From Mortierella sp. BCC40632 (taxonomy: Eukaryota; Mortierellomycota; Mortierellomycetes; Mortierellales; Mortierellaceae), in NCBI GenBank assembly GCA_011634665.1, contig WAEK01000010.1, positions 361,001-425,000 on the forward strand: DNA of 64,000 nt. The letters are read 5' to 3'. The translations under genes and the position numbers were made by a program. Below, one piece after another: positions 19,384 through 30,104 of the stretch. Position 1 is the stretch's first letter; every line of letters begins with the position of its first letter. The notes below the pieces were generated by a model. It saw only the letters and a list, made by a program, of their open reading frames with translations, was not told where the DNA came from and made no database searches.

Positions 19384-22300
19384 CTTTTTTTTTTTTTTTT
19401 TTTTTTTGTTAACGAGGGCCCCACGTGGGCATGCAGAGTTTATGGAATACCGGGGCTACTGCCCCGTTGTCACTTGGGCCATAGCAGGATCTAGCCCTGC
19501 AAATAAACACTAAATAGTTCTACCTAATATCCAGATACTCTGTTCGCCATCACCCACGTCGCATGAGTGGTCGTAATGCCAGCTCCCTACGCGGCCTGTT
19601 GCGCTCATTCGTCGTCGTCGTCTTTTAGCCCTCTTGGTCCATCGCTAACATTTTTTTTTCCAACTCCCCAGCCGCTCCATCACCTCCAGCTTCCTTTTCC
19701 AAGGTAGTACTCATGCACAGTACGGTCTGCTTCATCGTATGCCTCCTTGAGGTTCGGCTTCTGCCTCAGCGGATTGTTCAAGTCGGAGAAATCTCCACAG
19801 CTACCTTGGTGTCCGTCAGCACCGTTGCGTCTCCCAGCGCGTTTGCTCACTGCAGAGATTCCTATCGACTTTTCCCAATTCACTGTGGTGTCACACCGTT
19901 GGCCCCAGATCTGCTTTCTACCATACTCCTCAATGTTCTCAATAAACCGGCTGGCCATATACTTTGCCGTAGTCCCTGTCGTCCTGTGCATTATCTTCCA
20001 TCTTAGCACCAACTCTTTTGGTACTAAGCCTTGGTATGCTTCCATGATGGTGTGCATCGGTTGGTCGTCTTCCTCCTCGTTGTCCCTCTCCTCGTATTCC
20101 CTTGGCCGGATATTTGCCACACCTTGAAAAACATCCTCCAGCGAGTCCCACAACTCCTCATCCTGTCTTTCTGTGAACCTCGGCTCCTTCTGCCTGAACT
20201 TCTTCTTTTCCTGCTGAGCCTTCTCCTTTCTTTCTTTCCTTCCACTCTCCTTTTTCTCCTTCAGCCACTGTCTACGTCCACTGTCCTTCACTCTCGACAC
20301 CATCTCCTTCCATCCTTCTTCCTGCGTCTGCCTCGTTGCTCTACATCTCCCACGTGCTCCATCGTTTCCGGTTCCTCCTCGCAGACTCTGCACGTATCCT
20401 CCTCATATAGGTCTGGGTGGCGCTTCTTCATCTCGGTTAGAGTCGGCAGCATCCCATGCAGTTTCTTTACCCTGTGCGCTCTCTTCTTACAGTCGCTTTC
20501 GCTGGTAAAAAATCCCCTTGGCGGGTTCCTGCTGTGGATAATGTCTAGAGTTGGACTCCATTCAATGGCTTTCCAGTTCCTGATGTACCTCTTGGTCCTG
20601 TTCTGTCTAAGCCAGTGTTGGTGTATCCTCGCCGCCGACTGAAGTTTGAGCAGCTGTCGCACGTCATCCTCTAGCGGATCTCCTAGGAATGTTGCTCTAC
20701 AGCCGTACTCTTCCTGCATTCTGTCGGGCAGTTTCCACTCTTGTCTTTCTCCCCTATGCGCCCTGTTCGCTAACCGGTCCGCCGCCTCATTGCCACCCAC
20801 ACCCGAGTGACCTCTGACCCATTCAACTGTAACCCGTTCTCCCTGATTACAGTATGCCCTGTGCACCTGCGTCCACCACTCCCGCATACGTGGCTCTCTG
20901 CTTGATCCTGCGAGTAGCATCCACGCGGCCCTTTACTAGCTTTTTGAAAGCCTTTGACAACAGCCGTGTTGTCCAAGCGGACTATTGTCTCCCTTCTCCC
21001 GTGGGCTGCATAGGATTGCTGCGAGGAGCCCGATCAGCTCTGCCTTCGTCGACGACGCGTATCCACTTGTTGATCCTGAGATAATAGAATCGCAGCCATG
21101 CCCTCGCTCTGCCACCACTCCGAAAGTCATCTTTACACTGTCTTTGCCCATGTCTTTCATTGATCCATCAGAAAACAATACAATGGTGTCCTCGTCCTTC
21201 AGTTGTTCTCTCCACCGTTTGACTTCCTCGATCGTTAGTCTGTTCAACTGCACTCCTTCAAAGACTCCCTGTGGCTGTACCTCTGTAACTGCTTCTCGGA
21301 GTGGTATTGCTTCCCTCGCCATGGCTATTTCGGCTTCCCTCCTGACGGCGTTCCTTCTGTCTGTGTTGTCGATGTTCACCAGGTGTGTCAGCCTATTCAG
21401 CCATGGTCTCCTTCTTCTCCTTGCGGACTCCTTGGCGTACCTTGTTCGGAGCGTTCTTCGCAGTCTTATCCGACTTCGGTACTCGTGCCTTCTCCGCCTT
21501 ACAATTCGTCTTCTTTCTTTTTTCCTTTTTTCCTTCTCTTTTTCTCTTTCTTTTTTCCTTTTTTTCTTCTCTTTTTCTCTTTCTTTTTTTCTTTTTTCCT
21601 CTTCTTTTTCTCTCTGCTTTTCCCACTCTTTCTCAAGTGATTTTTCCAGCACTTCGAACTCATATTCCAGGTCTTCGCGCACAATCCACTTGTTCCCCCC
21701 TCTTCCGACCATTCTCTGTCTAACCCATGTGTCTTTCCTCGTTTTCCTTTGGGCGTATGTCTCTTGCATCCTCTTTGTGTCTGCCCTGTTCTGCATCGAG
21801 AACACTCTTCTCACTACCACTTCTTCTCTTTCTCTTTCCTCGTTTTCATTCTCGCTTTCTTCTTCACTCTCACTCTCTTCTTCACTCTCACTCACTTCTT
21901 CACTCTCACTCTCTTCTTCACTCTCTTCCTCTTCCTCAGTTGTGTATGAAGCCTCTGTCTCAATTGCTTCCAGACGCTCCTCTACTCTATTCTGCTGCTT
22001 TTCTGTCCACCTCCTTAACACCTCTCTCTCGGCTTCCTGTCCACACATCTGCTTCTGGATATTCTGGTACCATTTAGGCGGGAGAATCTTACTGTCGTTG
22101 AAGCGTCTCCGGAACTCACTCCAAGCGATCAGGTTTGTTTTCTCCTGGTCCATGATCTGCTCAGCGAAGAGTACTCCCCTTTTCCCTAGTTGGACTTTCA
22201 TCTCTTCATCTAGTCCACCCCCCATCCATTCTTGGATGCTTACTGCTCCGTTACTGAGTCCAAGGTCGGGTCCAAGGTCCACTGCTAAGGTCATTCCTCT

Positions 22301-22585
22301 ATCTGCAAGGATCTGACACACTCCACTAGTGATACTGTGTCTCTGGAGCTCCACAATGTCTGGCACCAGGGTAGGTACTGACGGCAACCTCTGTGCTTTC
22401 TGCAACGCGAACAGTCGTGCACGGGCTGTTATTCCAACCAGTCCATTGTCTCCGAGTCGTAGCCATAGGCTTGTTATTTGTTCCTCAGCCTGGACGTCCT
22501 CGAGCCTCCTGATTGCCCCCAATCTTGTGTGGTGAACAATACTGTTGGGTGTCGTTTTAGCGAGCATGCTTGCACCCATATCCAT
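19384..22585 (-). mobile_element. LINE-B copy 1: RNase H-bearing non-LTR retroelement, 5'-truncated
   Basis: The first frame (22585 to 20936) encodes the region after the reverse transcriptase: an acidic Glu/Ser repeat block, a Lys/Arg/Glu coiled stretch and then an RNase H domain starting IVLFSDGS with the Glu in STKAEL. Two frameshifts separate the rest: LDNTAVVKG, then GHSGVGGNEAADRLANRA, completing the D-E-D-D set. A Cys-rich knuckle follows (CRVCEEEPETMEH). A second ORF-like tail (20393-19680) follows in a shifted frame. The element ends in GGCCCTCGTTAAC plus a 24-base poly(A) (19407-19384). The reverse transcriptase core is missing, so it is dead on arrival and frameshifted. Confidence 0.87.
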
Positions 22586-23300
22586 TTTTTTTTTTTTTTC
22601 ACTATGACACCACAATATTGGGGTCTATGATTTATTACAAATGGGTTGCTCTTGAGAGTTAGGATTTTCCTATTTGTCCCGGAAATCTACGGTGGTTGTG
22701 TGTTGATATATTCTCGCGTGCCCTTGCTGTAGGCCTTCCTTGGTCGTCCTTGGTCTTGCTTCGGCGGGCGCATCCTGTGTGGCCTCCCAGTGTACATTTG
22801 ACTCAGTCTCTTAAAGTCTCGATCCGACATATTTCTTGACTTCCCCATCTCGTGTTTCGTCTGCGGCCCTCAAGTAGTTCATTTTCAAAGTATGGTTGCT
22901 GTTCTTTCAGCAACCCACTTGCAAACCATAGGCTTGGAGACAGCGGCACCACCAAACTGTTTGCATGATTAGGTCGCTGTGCCTATTCCCTACATAGCCA
23001 TGTGAGGCCAATTTTTTTCGCCGAAGCCAGGGAGCCTATCTCCTGTGTGATACTTTCAATTCCTAAGATTTACCATTTCCCACTTGCACTTCTAGGACCG
23101 TCCTAGTCATGCTCCGGGGTTGGGGAGTGCTTTGTAAGGGGGACTGGAAGAGCTGGAGAGGACAGCTCTTGGGACCTGGTGCTACACCTGCCACCAGGGT
23201 AGATGCGGAGATTAAATCTTAGCCTTGGCCCCGAGCACAAGTAGAAAAAAAACTTAGAAATTTTTCCGTATCACTTTTCCATGGCTCCCAAAATTAATTG
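22586..23300 (-). mobile_element. Candidate tRNA-headed retroposon or retrocopy ending in AATAAA and poly(A)
   Basis: On the minus strand this ends with AATAAA (22636-22631) and then a 15-base poly(A) (22600-22586) that directly precedes LINE-B copy 1. A 52-codon ORF starting MGKSRNMSDRDFKRLSQ lies near 22860-22700. The 5' side is close to a tRNA-like sequence with a perfect B box. The whole may be a long SINE or a retroposed transcript; only the 3' tail is well supported. Confidence 0.4.
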
Positions 23301-23316
23301 CGTCCAATTAATTCTG

Positions 23317-23395
23317 TTCACCTCTACCGGGACTCGAACCCGGGCCCCGAGGAAGCGGGGCGGGAAGCTTTACCAACTAAGGAAGGCTCACCCGC
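23317..23395 (-). pseudogene. tRNA-like sequence with intact B box
   Basis: On the minus strand the D-arm-like TTAGTTGGTAAAGC and a perfect T-arm CCGGGTTCGAGTCCCGG (B box GGTTCGAGTCC) are present with tRNA spacing. The acceptor strands do not pair and the anticodon arm is ambiguous. It is either a tRNA pseudogene or the head of a tRNA-derived retroposon. Confidence 0.45.
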
Positions 23396-23513
23396 CTTCC
23401 AGCCCCCCCCCAAAAAAAAAGGGAGTGTCCAGAAACCCCTAACCCTTCCTTCTGATCTGGAAAGGGAAAAAAAACAGGGGTCGAGGAGCGGGAGCCGTTA
23501 CCCGTAGCTCACG

Positions 23514-23587
23514 GCTTCCGTGGTGTAGTTGGTTATCACATGTCTCTCACTAAGACAAGGTCCCAGGTTCGAACCCTGGCGCAAGCA
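23514..23587 (+). tRNA. tRNA-Val (CAC)
   Basis: A cloverleaf of 74 nt can be folded by hand. The acceptor GCTTCCG pairs with CGCAAGC (one C-C mismatch). The D arm is GTG…GTTGGTTATCAC. The anticodon stem TGTCT/AGACA is perfect around the loop CTCACTA (anticodon CAC). The T arm is a perfect CCAGG-TTCGAAC-CCTGG. The A and B boxes match the consensus, and there is no intron. The acceptor mismatch leaves a small chance that it is a pseudogene. Confidence 0.8.
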
Positions 23588-23949
23588 CTTTTTGCTTATT
23601 CCTACCTTTCCCCCTCCCCCGGTGGGATAGTGGCGGGTTCCGTATAGCTCCAGGATGAGAGATCCCCCCTCGTTTACGGTTCAGGAACGATTACAGAAAG
23701 TGGTTTCCTTTTTGAGGCGACAATTTTTTCTAGATCAAGCATCACGTGTCGGCTCTTTACACAGGAGAAAAAAAAATGGGCAAGAAATGGATGCGTATTT
23801 GATTAAGAAAAGACAATGCACTAGTAGTAGACTCTTTTTTACAATAAAAACAAAACAAAATAAAATAAGAATAAAGACCAGCTTCTGGAAGTGAGAAAGA
23901 GAAAAAGATGGGTTGCTACAACTGAACAGAGGAGACTCTTTTTTTTTTT
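23588..23949. other. Intergenic, no gene seen
   Basis: T runs after the tRNA (about 23588-23593) could act as a Pol III terminator. A-rich stretches (23820-23880) lie downstream of the Kre9-like gene, which ends at 23950. Confidence 0.4.
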
Positions 23950-25749
23950 TTAGAGAGCACCACGATCAACCCAAAAGCTCTTGGAGAAACCCGTATATCG
24001 CACAATATCGCCCTTCTTGAACACATCCAATTCAATCCTTGCCCTCAAGTGGATTCGTTTCGTGGGATCCATACTCATCATCACTTGTGTAGGGTGCAAA
24101 TAAATGAATTGAACACCACTAGGCAGTCCACTCGCCACAACATCATAGCGTTTTGCCGAGACTTCATCCTCCACATAGACACTCACAGTACCCGTCAGTC
24201 CTTGAGCTGATTCGGGAAATTCCCAGCCAAACACATAAGGAGCCCCAACCATGAGGCGTACCTTGGCTTCGACCCAATGTGTCACCCGGATGAGACCTCC
24301 GTCATGCACAGTAATAGGAGGTTGATAGCCTGGATCGTCGATATGCTCTGCCCAAATCTTGGTATCTTCGTCGTTCTGGAAATGGTCAGGGTCAATGACA
24401 TGACCGGCTTCGTTATGGCCATGATGATGATCATCGTCACCATCGTGCATGTCCTGTTCCTTGTCCTGTTTGTCGGCTTCGATGGCATCCTGATGCTCAT
24501 GTTCATGTTCGGGGTCCTGCTCATGTTGATGTTCATGTTCATGTTCAGAGTCTTGCTCGTGTCCATGTTCAGGGTCTTGCTCATGTTCAGGCTCAGGGTC
24601 TTGCTCAGGCTCGTGCTCGTTGCCATCCCATTCGTTGTCTTCCTCATCCTGGTCCTCAGATTCATCGTTTTCACCCTTCTCTGGAGTATCACCCTTCTCT
24701 CCTTGATCCCCCTGAGCGCCCTCTTCGTCTCGATCCTCTTGAGTATCATCTTCGTCTTGATCTTCCTGAGTACCTTCCTCGTCTTGATCCTCCTGAGTAT
24801 CCTCTTTGTCTTCACCGGTTGTCTCTGGAGTAGGGTCTTCAACTGGCATATGGGTCATGGATGGATCCTTCTTTGTCAAATCATTTTCCAGAGGATTACT
24901 GGGGGTCATGGCCGGCATGGGTCGGATACCAAGAGCAATCTCCAGCTCATTGATAGTAGGTGGCTTCCGTTTGTCTTTTTCGAAATTCCGCTTAATGATG
25001 ACGGGAAAGACACTTCGTCTGGCCAGGATTTTGTTCGTTCGGGCGTCATACGCAGTGACGACCAGTCGGGCCCGTGCCTGGATAACTGGGTCGGGGATCG
25101 AAGTCGTTGGCACAATGTCTCCGATCTCAAGTTCATGCCCACTAAAATAGGCCGGGTCCTCATCCTCTTCGGTAATGACTTGGCCATCCCCTTCCTGTTC
25201 CAGCGCCAGTTGGTCCCTGGTAAACACATCATAGGGGACGGAATAATCGATGTAGCGTTCAATTATATCTACATACCGTCTAAAGGGGCGACGGTCCACA
25301 ATCAGAGCCTCGGGGTTGGTCACTGGATCTTCAGGAATCAATGTCAGGTCAATTGTCGCGCCATCGGACATATCAATGTCGAGCCAGTTGATAGAGATCA
25401 GGTCCCCTGAAACCCACTCAGTGTTGGGCTCGGGGTTGAGGATATCAAACTTTTTAGGTCCCAGGTTGGAGACGCCGCTGGTTGGCTCCTGGTGTGGCTT
25501 GAACGCGGGGGTCTCTGGCTTGTCTTTGTTTTCTACTAGGGTAGGTTCGTCAGGGTACGCACGACGAGAGAGTGCCCCACGTTCAGGGGAGATGATCTGA
25601 AGACGCTGATTTGTAGAGTCAAGGTCAAGACGTTGGTGGACAGGAAAGGAGCTGGTCAAAGTGACTAAAGTCAATGCAATCGCTAGAGCAATGAACGTGA
25701 CTCTGGGCTTGGAATACCCCCAGGTTGTGGTTGTTGACGGGGTCGACAT
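23950..25749 (-). CDS. Secreted Kre9/Knh1-like wall protein with acidic and His-rich repeats
   Basis: The chosen ATG at 25749 places a hydrophobic signal segment (VTFIALAIALTLVTL) 17 residues in; an ATG 25 codons upstream would bury it. About 599 residues. Residues near 90-250 begin FDILNPEPNTEWVSGDLISINW, the pattern of the Kre9/Knh1-like Ig-type module found in fungal wall and GPI-linked proteins, and a C-terminal segment (HWVEAKVRLMVGAPYVFGW and on) looks like a second such module. Between them lie tandem repeats of the type TQEDQDEEG, then EHEHEQDPE, then HDGDDDHHHGH, which are highly acidic and histidine-rich and possibly metal-binding. No GPI tail is evident. It is a single intact exon with a long pyrimidine/purine-simple upstream region. 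Confidence 0.7.
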   Translation of the reverse strand: MSTPSTTTTWGYSKPRVTFIALAIALTLVTLTSSFPVHQRLDLDSTNQRLQIISPERGALSRRAYPDEPTLVENKDKPETPAFKPHQEPTSGVSNLGPKKFDILNPEPNTEWVSGDLISINWLDIDMSDGATIDLTLIPEDPVTNPEALIVDRRPFRRYVDIIERYIDYSVPYDVFTRDQLALEQEGDGQVITEEDEDPAYFSGHELEIGDIVPTTSIPDPVIQARARLVVTAYDARTNKILARRSVFPVIIKRNFEKDKRKPPTINELEIALGIRPMPAMTPSNPLENDLTKKDPSMTHMPVEDPTPETTGEDKEDTQEDQDEEGTQEDQDEDDTQEDRDEEGAQGDQGEKGDTPEKGENDESEDQDEEDNEWDGNEHEPEQDPEPEHEQDPEHGHEQDSEHEHEHQHEQDPEHEHEHQDAIEADKQDKEQDMHDGDDDHHHGHNEAGHVIDPDHFQNDEDTKIWAEHIDDPGYQPPITVHDGGLIRVTHWVEAKVRLMVGAPYVFGWEFPESAQGLTGTVSVYVEDEVSAKRYDVVASGLPSGVQFIYLHPTQVMMSMDPTKRIHLRARIELDVFKKGDIVRYTGFSKSFWVDRGAL

Positions 25750-25977
25750 TCTTATGATTAAGGTCTTTTCTTTAGATATTTGTCTAGTATGCTGAAGTGT
25801 TGGAGAGTGGGGTATCTTGTCCAATCAATGGTTCGTGTAGGAGAGAGAAGGGGTCGTGAGTCTAGTAGGGTTTGTAGGTGTGTGTGTGTGTGTGTGTGTG
25901 TGTGGTCGTCAAGACTTCAGCAAGGAAGTGGATCGGGAAGAGTGTTAACGGTTCTCCAAGGTTTCGTGAAGGGGAGT

Positions 25978-26019
<42 letters not shown>

Positions 26020-27427
26020 GGGGGAAGGGGGTTGATGAAAGGGAGGCGAGAGTTAAAGATGAATGGCGAGGATTACGGAGCTCATTCGATCAATGAAAGA
26101 GAGATGAAGAGAGAGGAGAAAAGATGGTGGATGAATAGTGTCGGGAGAATAAGGATGAAGGAAGGGAAATGGAGAGACAGATGAGAGATGGAAGAAAAAG
26201 TGCAAAAAGAAGGAAAAATGGAACCGATGGGATGCCAAAAGACACCTCGACCGTTTTCTCCGCTGCTCTCTCTTTCTCTCTGTCTCTTTCCCTTGGCCTT
26301 CATTCAAGCAAAATCACAAAAATAAACCTGGCCTATTTGGGCTCTCAGGGACGAAAATGCAATGAGCAAGCAGTGACTGGCAGCAGAGCACCCTGTCACA
26401 CCCTAGAAGGACCCTCTGTTATCGACGAGTGTACGCCTGGTTGTACGTAGTAAAGGCCAAAAGAGCCCCCCTTTGGCTGTTGGTTTCTCTCCATGTCAAG
26501 AGAAAGCGACGGACAATCTGGCGCTATGGGCCTATTCTAGGCTTACAAGATATCTTGAGTCTGTGGCACCTTTCTCTTTCTCTCCTGACTATCTTCCTAA
26601 AATCCCTAGTGGAGATGTAAACTTGGATTACTTATCCTGAATGGTGCTGCAGCTTTGAGGCATAGCCATCCGACCTAGATCCATAGAGAACCCAAAGCAT
26701 GTTTCTACAACCCGATCAACATCGCAAGAGTCATAATTAAGAGCTGCATTGGGGGGGTTTATTTTCTTTTTATATGATAGGTGCTGCGAGGGGAATTAGC
26801 AGGACGGAGAAATTTCTCATGCACTTGTTTGTTGTTTGCTTTTGTTCAAAGACGGCGCAACTCTGGCGCAACTCCCAGAACCTGACAGGGATGCATTGCA
26901 GTGTGGCACAATTAAAATCGAATCACTGTCTCCTCCCCCTTACCCATTCCCCCAAACTCAATTCCACACAGGTCGCAGAATGCAGAGCAGGCAATTTGTT
27001 TTTGGGAAGGAGCACTAAGAAATCAATGAGTCTAATAGAAAGAGAAGCGTTTTAAAAACGAGTAGCATGTCTTGATGCAACGAGTATTCTGTCAGCAAAT
27101 CTGTGCCCTGTATTCCCCGATCAATCCAGAAGTGTCTGTTTGTCCTACCCATTCCTAGCATTGCGGAGAAAAGGGGAAAAAAAGGGAAAAAGAAACTATC
27201 GACCTCAATCCCTAGGAACTGTCCATACTATGCTCCCGCATTGATCAAGACCCTCCCAGTGCGTGATTTGACCCATTTTGCAGTTTAGTCGAGGGTCTTC
27301 TAATATCCTCCCTGCTCTATTGTTACATTAGATACGAAAATGAGCGGCCAACTTTGAGCGGTCATCCTAGTTCCCTGCATAGGCATCGTGGTTGGAACTC
27401 CTTATTGATCTAGTAAGACTAGCAGCT
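25750..27427. other. Long intergenic region with simple repeats
   Basis: No gene is supported. It contains (GT)n at 25878-25903, (GA)n at 25980-26013, purine-rich blocks to 26200 and a CT run near 26265-26290. Short frames in 26774-27060 lack domain or splice support. Confidence 0.6.
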
Positions 27428-27954
27428 TTAACCCGTGGTCCCACGGGTGTCCTCATCGCATCCGGTTGGTGAAACCTTGGGTGTTGAGAACTTAGTTGTC
27501 CCAGTTTGTAGACTGGTGTTCATATGAATAAATCGACGGCTAAATGGATCCATTGTATGCCGATCTGGGGAAAGCGGTAGTGAGGCTCCAGCGAGTGGAA
27601 TGCACATGGCCGCATTTTGGTCATGACCTTTGGTTGTGTTGTGCAACTTGTACGATTCACATGCTTGGTTGGTGCATTCAACTGCTCCGTTGACTTTGAT
27701 CATCTTGACCTTGCCTTTCACGATCCTCCTTGAGCGCACCAACTGCACCTCCTTGAAGTAAAAAGGGCGCGTTTGGGAACTGCGATATTCATCCTGATCT
27801 CCCACTACTCCATATCGCATATGTAAATCCCGTATTTTTTTGCCGCCTCGTCGAGAGTGACCCTTGATGCGGCTGCCAACGCCCGTGCCTGCATTGCCAT
27901 ACAGAAAAATTAGAATGGGCTGGCTGTCCTTTCCCTGTGCAATTAGCGACGTGA
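27428..27954 (-). pseudogene. Fanzor/TnpB-like copy D: C-terminal fragment
   Basis: In one frame it covers PILIFLYGNAGTGVGSRIKG, HSRRGG, DEYRSSQT, the zinc-ribbon region and the RuvC-III-like segment. The first two zinc-ribbon cysteines are lost (RPFYF), and the conserved RD before NAA is GHD. It starts abruptly where copy C ends, so C and D are joined head to tail without the N-terminal exons of D. It cannot encode an active nuclease. Confidence 0.72.
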
Positions 27955-28725
27955 CTAGTCTAGTCTGCCCTGAGTATCACAGGGAGCCTCCATTGCATCT
28001 CTAGCAGATGTTGGAGGCGTGGAATGTTGAGTTTTCTCCTGTGAAAATGAACAGGTATGCTTGGTGGGACGCACAGTCCTGACAAATGGCTCTAACGTTC
28101 TCCGCTCTGCCGAGAGTAGATTCGACCCTCCTGCTATCGCAACACAAACAGCCGCGTTCACATCCCGGGACTTGATCGTATGTTCTCGTTGGACTGACCC
28201 GCACTAGCTTTTGGTACACTCCATTGCTCCATGCACCTGAACCATCTTCTCCTTGCCATCAATAATACGACGTGACCGTGCCTTCCTCAGTTGTCTAAAG
28301 CACTCTGCGCACGTCTGGCTCGTCCTGAACTCGTCTGTAAGTCCAACCACTCCACACCGCATATGCTGCTCTCCCATCTTTCCTCCTCCCCGCCTAGCAT
28401 GTTCTCCAATCCGGTTTCCTACTCCTGTCCCTCCCGACCCAACCAGCATCACTGAAATGAGTGATGGAACATTCCTTCGACACTGAGCTGGATGTTGATA
28501 GCTACCCCAGGTACGCGCTATGTGGTGCCATTGGCAACTATCGCACCATCCATACAACGAGACACCTCTAGAACAATAAAAGACGAAGAGCCAGTAAAAA
28601 AAAAAAAAAAAAACTATTTTGTTCTGTTCAGCTGCACCTGTTGGACTCTCTGATTTAAACATCTCCGATGTGTGATTCTTGACATACTTCCATTCTGCTT
28701 CCGCCAACTTCCCTCACGCGCTTTT
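27955..28725 (-). pseudogene. Fanzor/TnpB-like copy C: C-terminal exon with one TAG
   Basis: It is homologous to exon 5 of copies A and B: GWCDSCQWHH, VGSGGTGVGNRIGEHARRGG, LTDEFRTSQTC, AECF…ECTK and SRDVNAA. A single in-frame TAG (28206-28204) falls inside the second zinc-ribbon cysteine pair. An interrupting T-rich stretch (28598-28615) may be an intron or an insertion. The zinc ribbon and the RuvC-III-like residues are otherwise the best preserved of the four copies. The RuvC-I part was not found. Confidence 0.78.
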
Positions 28726-28960
28726 TGACATGAATCAGCGCGGAATACTTTTTTTTTCTTCAGGTATCAGGGGGTCGATGTCTGCAGTGCACGGTCTTCA
28801 ATTGACATAGTCATGAACTGATAGAGAAAGAGAATGAGAAAAAGACTTTTTGAACAAACATTCCTCGGGTTAAGGCTGCACGATACGCGGTAGCTCTATT
28901 CTGCATAGCTGTGGCACGTAGGACTAAGAGCTTGTATTCAAACTCCACTTCCAACCAAAC

Positions 28961-28992
<32 letters not shown>

Positions 28993-29253
28993 CAAATCCT
29001 ACTTTTTCGAATCTTATTTTTATCAAACTATCCCTTTTTTTTTGTCTGTCCTGCTAGAGTGGATGCTAGAGTGGATGAATAAGTGAATAAGTGTATTGAT
29101 CTGGATGAGTGTGTAAAGAATGAGGCAGAGTTCTTTTCTCTTTCTTATCTCTCATTGCTGGTTGTTGAGCCACTCTTTCTAGCACACTGCACATGGCATC
29201 ATTTCGTTTTTCATTGGGTCAAGTGGTTATCTTGAGAAAATGAAACATTGAAT

Positions 29254-29401
29254 AATCGTCTTCCTCAGGTTTACGCTTTTCGATTCGCTCCCGTTTGCGA
29301 TCTCGACTGTTTGGGTGTTATTTCGTATGTGTGTAACGCTACAGGGAGAGCGAAAAAACGAAAGCGATAAACTGTCGCTTTCAACCCTGAGGAAGACGAT
29401 T
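29254..29401. repeat. 148-bp inverted-repeat element
   Basis: The outer arms AATCGTCTTCCTCAGG (29254-29269) and their exact complement (29386-29401) are followed inward by a weaker second inverted match. An inner AAAGCGA…TCGCTTT hairpin lies at about 29361-29381. It may be a MITE or a structured RNA element. No clear target duplication was seen. Confidence 0.55.
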
Positions 29402-29432
29402 GCTTCATCAGGGCCACGACAGCCTCGATTTG

Positions 29433-29906
29433 TTAGTTACGGTGGGAGGGGATAAGAAGAAAGACTGCAGCCAAGATGGCTAAATGGAAGGGGCGTCCCC
29501 GCGTCTTAACAGAGGCCTTTGAAAGGCTGTATTTCACTACCATGAGCAGATGCTTTTGCTGGATCTCCTCGCGGTCTGTGCATTGACCATCGGTGTGTCT
29601 TTTTTCCCACTCAGTCTTGAACCTTGATCTCTGGTTGATCAGATGCTGGATAACTGCTTGTCGCTTGCCATTGTTGCCACAGTGGCAATTGCAATTTACC
29701 ATGAGCCGGTCTTGGTCTCCTACTCTGCACCACACTAATGCGTTTGCAAATGCTTTTATCATCTGTTCTCTCGTTTGAGAATCGTTGATGTCGATGTCAC
29801 AAAAGATTTCATTTCCTTCCTTAAGGATGACGACGGTCCATGAATGAAAAAAAAAATACATTTGAATAGATGGATCGGACTCATTCTCCGAGGAGCGTCG
29901 GCCCAT
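29433..29906 (-). CDS. Hypothetical ORF within the decayed Fanzor C locus
   Basis: An open frame of 157 codons contains GNEIFCDIDINDSQTREQMIKAFANALVW and a Cys/His cluster CNCHCGNN. I do not recognise it. It lies on the same strand between the first and last exons of Fanzor copy C, where exons 2-4 should be, but shows no likeness to those exons of copy A. It may be a captured fragment of another element. Confidence 0.25.
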   Translation of the reverse strand: MGRRSSENESDPSIQMYFFFHSWTVVILKEGNEIFCDIDINDSQTREQMIKAFANALVWCRVGDQDRLMVNCNCHCGNNGKRQAVIQHLINQRSRFKTEWEKRHTDGQCTDREEIQQKHLLMVVKYSLSKASVKTRGRPFHLAILAAVFLLIPSHRN

Positions 29907-30104
29907 TCATCTCAAGGAGGACGGAGGGTCGATTAAGAAGGAGAATCTTAATGGGATTTCCTTCTTTGAGCATCGATACACTTTTAGGCTGATTCAGGCT
30001 ACGTGCGTAATTAATAGACATAAAGTCCAGACTGCAAGTTCAATAACAAACGATGATTGATTTGGCACAACCTTTTTGCTACTTCAAAGGGCTGGTATTC
30101 TTAC

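Noticed and set aside
20985..22316. 443-codon plus-strand frame rich in Ser/Phe/Leu
   Set aside because: It is antisense to the LINE-B ORF and mirrors its Glu/Lys repeats. No domain is present.
24277..25410. 377-codon plus-strand hydrophobic frame
   Set aside because: It is antisense to the acidic repeats of the Kre9-like gene. The apparent membrane segments are the complement of Glu/Asp/His codons.
26774..27060. Small plus-strand ORF as a gene
   Set aside because: It has no signal peptide, domain, splice signals or poly(A) context beyond chance.
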